From: Helochares maculicollis
Lineage: Eukaryota; Arthropoda; Insecta; Coleoptera; Hydrophilidae
DNA: 38,958 bases
NCBI GenBank assembly: GCA_033557835.1
Contig: JAWQRO010000443.1
Coordinates: forward strand, 1 to 38,958
Reading direction: 5' to 3'
Below are positions 36,201 through 38,958 of this stretch, in pieces (within the stretch, counting starts at the first letter, position 1; each line of letters begins with the position of its first letter). Position numbers and translations under genes: made by a program. The notes below the pieces were generated by a model. That model saw only the letters and a program-made list of their open reading frames with translations. It was not told where the DNA came from and did not search any database.

Positions 36201-37592
36201 TATGTTGCTCGATGGTATGCTCCATTTTTACTCTGACAAGATCACTGAACTCGCACTGTGCTTTTGCACGATACTAACCTTCCGAGCGCCTGGATGCAAC
36301 TAACCCTGTATATGCCTCAAAAGTTGATTCAGATCTATGTTTTCATCGCTCCACCTAAACGGTCTAATTGGTATCATACTTACATACACACATAAACATA
36401 CCGACAACATGCCAAAAAATGGTCAAAATGGAATCAGGGGCACTCAAAACGTGAAGATCCGTTAAAAACTCAGGTTCAAATGTTTTCATGATCCCAATAG
36501 ATTTCTTTTACTATACTTTGTAGTGTAATATGGGAATGTAAAAAGGATGTTCAATTCATCAAAATCTCGATGTCTTATTTTTGTAGTAAACACAGAATCT
36601 GCTTTATGAAATAGAATCAGATAGCTTTGAATGAACAATGTTTACAAGCTGTAAAAACCATTTTAGCCCAATGTTTTTGGAACACATTTTTGTCACCCTC
36701 TTTTTCAGATAGAACCTTATCTTGAAAGAATATCAGTTAAAATTACCTTCTTCTCCCACAAGAAAGGTGATTTCATCATATATCGTAATACGATCTATAT
36801 TTGCTGTGTATATAAAATTGCAAAACTCATCAATACCATACAAGTTCGGATAGTGTTTCATAGAGATTAAATAGAAGTTTTAACTTTTTTTAATGAGTAG
36901 AATATTAACTGATATAATGAATTTCCAAATGATTGAAAGTAAATTGAGAATATCAAAAAAATACAGATACTAAATAACAAGTATACAAGATATATAACAT
37001 GTATTATAAGCTGTATTTTTAATCAATACATTCTTGTGTAAATTGTGGAATTTATTTTCCCTTTCAGTAGTTTAAAAACAACAGCAAATAAGCGAGAGGA
37101 TCAATGTGCTTGTTTTAATATTCAAATATTGCTTCTTGTCACCACATATATTTTGAGTAATTATTGTTTATGTTAGTATTTGGTTACCTATAGTACGATA
37201 GTTTACATTTTTTACATTTGGCAGGTGCAATATTGTGAAATATATTTGTATCGAAAAGGTTAAATGAGATTTTTTATTACTTAAACAAAATGATTTAAAA
37301 TGGCAATAAAACTTGACTTGACACCCCTTAAAGTATCTGAAACTATTACCGATACAAGTGAATATAATATATATTAATGTTGAAATTTTTCAGCTTAGAG
37401 ATGTAAAAGCCGTAGGAATTAAGTTTTTATATGTATTATTCCCTAAAGAAAAGAAGACTTTGTTAAAAGAATGTAAGTGAAATCCTCTTAACAAAAACTA
37501 TTTACAATAACATAAGTTAAACTATTATTATAATTGTTTTAATTTTTAGGGGACTTGTGGGGCCCTTTAGTATTATGTACATTCATGGCAAT
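33294..37592 (+). CDS. YIPF6: YIPF6, YIP1-family Golgi membrane protein (5' part)
   Basis: Visible coding exons are 33294-33314 (MTDTKLE), 33559-33678, 37394-37472 and 37550-37592. All have GT-AG boundaries and joined phases, giving 87 residues and two bases of codon 88. The text follows the vertebrate and fly YIPF6 order: a short acidic N-terminus (DVGDFVEGEMTVPS), a linker (NTLDEPIRDTI), LRDVKAVGIKFLYVLFP, and WDLWGPLVLCTFMA, which opens the first membrane helix. YIPF6 is a multi-pass protein of the YIP1 family that acts with Rab GTPases in Golgi membrane traffic (family knowledge). The rest, about half the protein with the remaining helices, lies to the right of the window. The second intron is 3715 bases and carries mariner F and a tRNA-like element; the third is only 77 bases; the fourth starts at 37593 and contains mariner G. 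No frame damage is visible. Confidence 0.93.
33679..35060. other. Left part of YIPF6 intron 2
   Basis: AT-rich intron sequence. The only frame of note, 34058-34273 on the minus strand, shows no family features. I see nothing else here. Confidence 0.5.
35061..35130 (-). repeat. tRNA-like sequence (SINE head or tRNA pseudogene)
   Basis: Read on the minus strand, TAGCTTAGTTGTCAAGA resembles an internal A box, and about 35 bases later GGTTCGAGTC resembles a B box of a polymerase III promoter. The two are spaced as in a tRNA. The anticodon stem and the T stem do not pair well, and no acceptor stem is visible, so it is not a working tRNA gene. It lies in YIPF6 intron 2. Confidence 0.5.
35499..36308 (-). 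mobile_element. mariner F with internal deletion, in YIPF6 intron 2
   Basis: A minus-strand mariner remnant. Possible ends are CAGGGTT on both sides, next to TA at 35497-35498 and 36309-36310; only about 7 bases match, so the ends are tentative. The transposase starts at ATG 36225 (MEHTIEQHINIKFCVKLKETP) and reads to 35959 through the HTH and QVFQWHKNF, DVHDKQRAGSPSTS. A small deletion with stops follows; then VHDIIKNDLGMRKICAKLVP at about 35950-35890. Near 35855 the text jumps to ELAKHSRATLRQSPYSPDTAPPDFFLFPKIKNVLKG in the frame 35467-35805. The jump deletes the part with the first two catalytic Asp residues. Only the third (PPDFF) remains. The subfamily differs from A-E; I do not assign it. 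Confidence 0.85.
36311..37393. other. Right part of YIPF6 intron 2
   Basis: AT-rich intron sequence with no frame or repeat that I can support. Confidence 0.5.
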
Positions 37593-38488
37593 GTAAGTTA
37601 CAAGTGATTATATTATTCTGCTATGGTCTCAAGTATTTCTTAGGTTCCAAGACTAGAATGAAGTTACACAACTAAGAAGACGTCTCTTATTAAATTTAAA
37701 ATATAAAAATTAAATGATATTTGATTTATTGTCAAATTTCGCTTCCAGTAACTGGTTGTCCATATGCTGGATGTAGACTGAATCATGTACATTCTCATAA
37801 CTTTAGCAATTTTTACATTAGAATGTTTTCATAGTATATACATCTAAACTATCCATTTAGTGATCTAGTGAATTTGCTATTCGCCGCGTAAGTAAAAGTA
37901 CTATAAATCTGGTTTGTTTAAATGATTTAATCTGATCTTTTCATGAAATTTTAGTTTGTTTTCTGAATAGAATATTGAGTAGCAAGTCCTATAATTTTCG
38001 ATATAAAATCAATTATGTGTGTTTTCTCTATTGCAAACAACTCTAACCAGACAGAGATGATGATAACTTTGAATTACATTTCTTGAATTTGCATATTAAG
38101 TTTTTAAAAACCTACTTTTGCCATATGCTTTTTCTATTACTGTTTTACTGCTTTTTATATTAAAAGCAATGTTATCAAGTTCATCTTAAGTATTGCCAAC
38201 TTAATTTTCGATAAAAAAAGAACCTGTAATAGTTTCGGAAAAGTACTCGCTACACTTTTGATAAAAATCAAGTAACAGGGAACTAAGTATATATCTAGGC
38301 CGATTGGGTGTATCATTATCAAATTTTCCAAAATCTATAAGATATTCTCATTCATGATAAAAGTTTATTTTATAAGCATACATTTTTGAGTCAAATATTG
38401 AGTGCTGCACAATTTAAAAAATAATTTTCTCAAATGCTGTGATGAAAACATATCAGCACATTTTAAATATCAAAACTAATATGACTTT
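37593..38488. other. Start of YIPF6 intron 4
   Basis: Begins with the donor GTAAGT. No further YIPF6 exon was found before the window ends; a TTCTTAG acceptor-like site near 37645 leads straight to a stop. Confidence 0.5.
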
Positions 38489-38490
38489 TA

Positions 38491-38958
38491 TTGGGTTGGC
38501 AACTAAGTAATTGCGGATTTTTTTTAGAAAATCAAAGACATTTCATGGAACTAAATAACTATTCTGTAATGTACTGCCCATTTTGATCAATGACCGTTTG
38601 CCATCTTTCAGGCAGCATCATAATCCCACGTTCATAAAACTTCTGGTTTTTATTAGCAAAAAACTGAATCAGGTACGATTTCACACCATCATCATTACTG
38701 AATTTTTTTACCATTCAAGGAGTTTTGTAAAGATCGAAACAAAAAGTAATCAGATGGAGCAAGGTCAAGACTATATGGCGGATGTGTGGTCTTGCATTGT
38801 CATTATGAAATACAACACTTTTCCGATTTGTCAATTCAGGCCACTTTTCTTCAACTGCATTGTTTAATTTCGTTAGTTGTTCAATGTAGACATCAGAATT
38901 GATCGTTAGGTTGGGTGGTAAGAGTTCAAAATAGACAATTCCTTTGTAATCCCACCAA
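38491..38958 (-). mobile_element. mariner G, 3' end, cut by the window edge
   Basis: A minus-strand mariner. The terminal repeat begins at 38491 with TTGGGTTGGCAACTAAGTAA, next to TA at 38489-38490, a well-known type of mariner end. The transposase tail ends with TAG at 38559-38561 (FYERGIMMLPERWQTVIDQNGQYITE). Toward the window edge the frame is open and well kept (WWDYKGIVYFELLPPN ... FHNDNARPH). Right after DNARPH about 20 residues are missing, and the text continues as HPPYSLDLAPSDYFLFRSLQNS in another frame. The deletion removes the spacing between the second and third catalytic Asp, so it is inactive. It sits in YIPF6 intron 4, opposite in direction to the gene. Confidence 0.9.

Noticed and set aside
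1..38958. CRISPR arrays, bacterial operons or phage genes
   Set aside because: Intron-containing animal genes and eukaryotic transposons throughout; no regularly spaced repeats.

Overview
The window reads as AT-rich nuclear DNA of an insect, most likely a higher fly (Diptera). The reasons are short introns with GTAAGT donors, a recognisable animal YIPF6 gene, and a dense load of decayed mariner transposons. The species cannot be named from sequence alone; a tephritid-like fly is a guess.

Layout, left to right. Positions 1-10.8 kb hold no host gene that I can support. They carry two copies of one mauritiana-like mariner (A at 2670-3828, B at 9498-10777) and one irritans-like mariner (E at 4170-5298). 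From 10.8 to 18.36 kb there is a 7.5 kb stretch with no recognisable gene or transposon. From 18.36 to 20.85 kb there are a third mauritiana-like copy (C, minus strand) and a decayed non-LTR reverse transcriptase (minus strand). From 23.2 to 27.3 kb lies a four-exon minus-strand gene for an uncharacterised secreted or membrane-anchored proline-rich protein of about 505 residues. Its largest intron contains a mariner relic, a hAT transposase relic and a short palindromic tandem repeat. A fourth mauritiana-like copy (D) sits at 28.65-29.92 kb.

The right end holds a head-to-head gene pair. A small 88-residue one-pass membrane protein runs leftward (32932-33198). YIPF6, a Golgi YIP1-family membrane protein, runs rightward from 33294 with four exons visible, and its 3' part lies beyond the window. 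Only 95 bases separate the two start codons. The YIPF6 introns hold a deleted mariner (F), a tRNA-like element and the end of another mariner (G) cut by the window edge. A diverged tandem duplication with a 220-base period lies just beyond the 3' end of the small gene.

I see no operon, CRISPR array, phage or other new multi-gene system. The best leads are the unnamed secreted-protein gene with two competing splice acceptors, the compact bidirectional promoter, two sublineages of the mauritiana-like mariner separated by changes at the third catalytic residue, and the tandem duplication. All transposase genes seen are broken.
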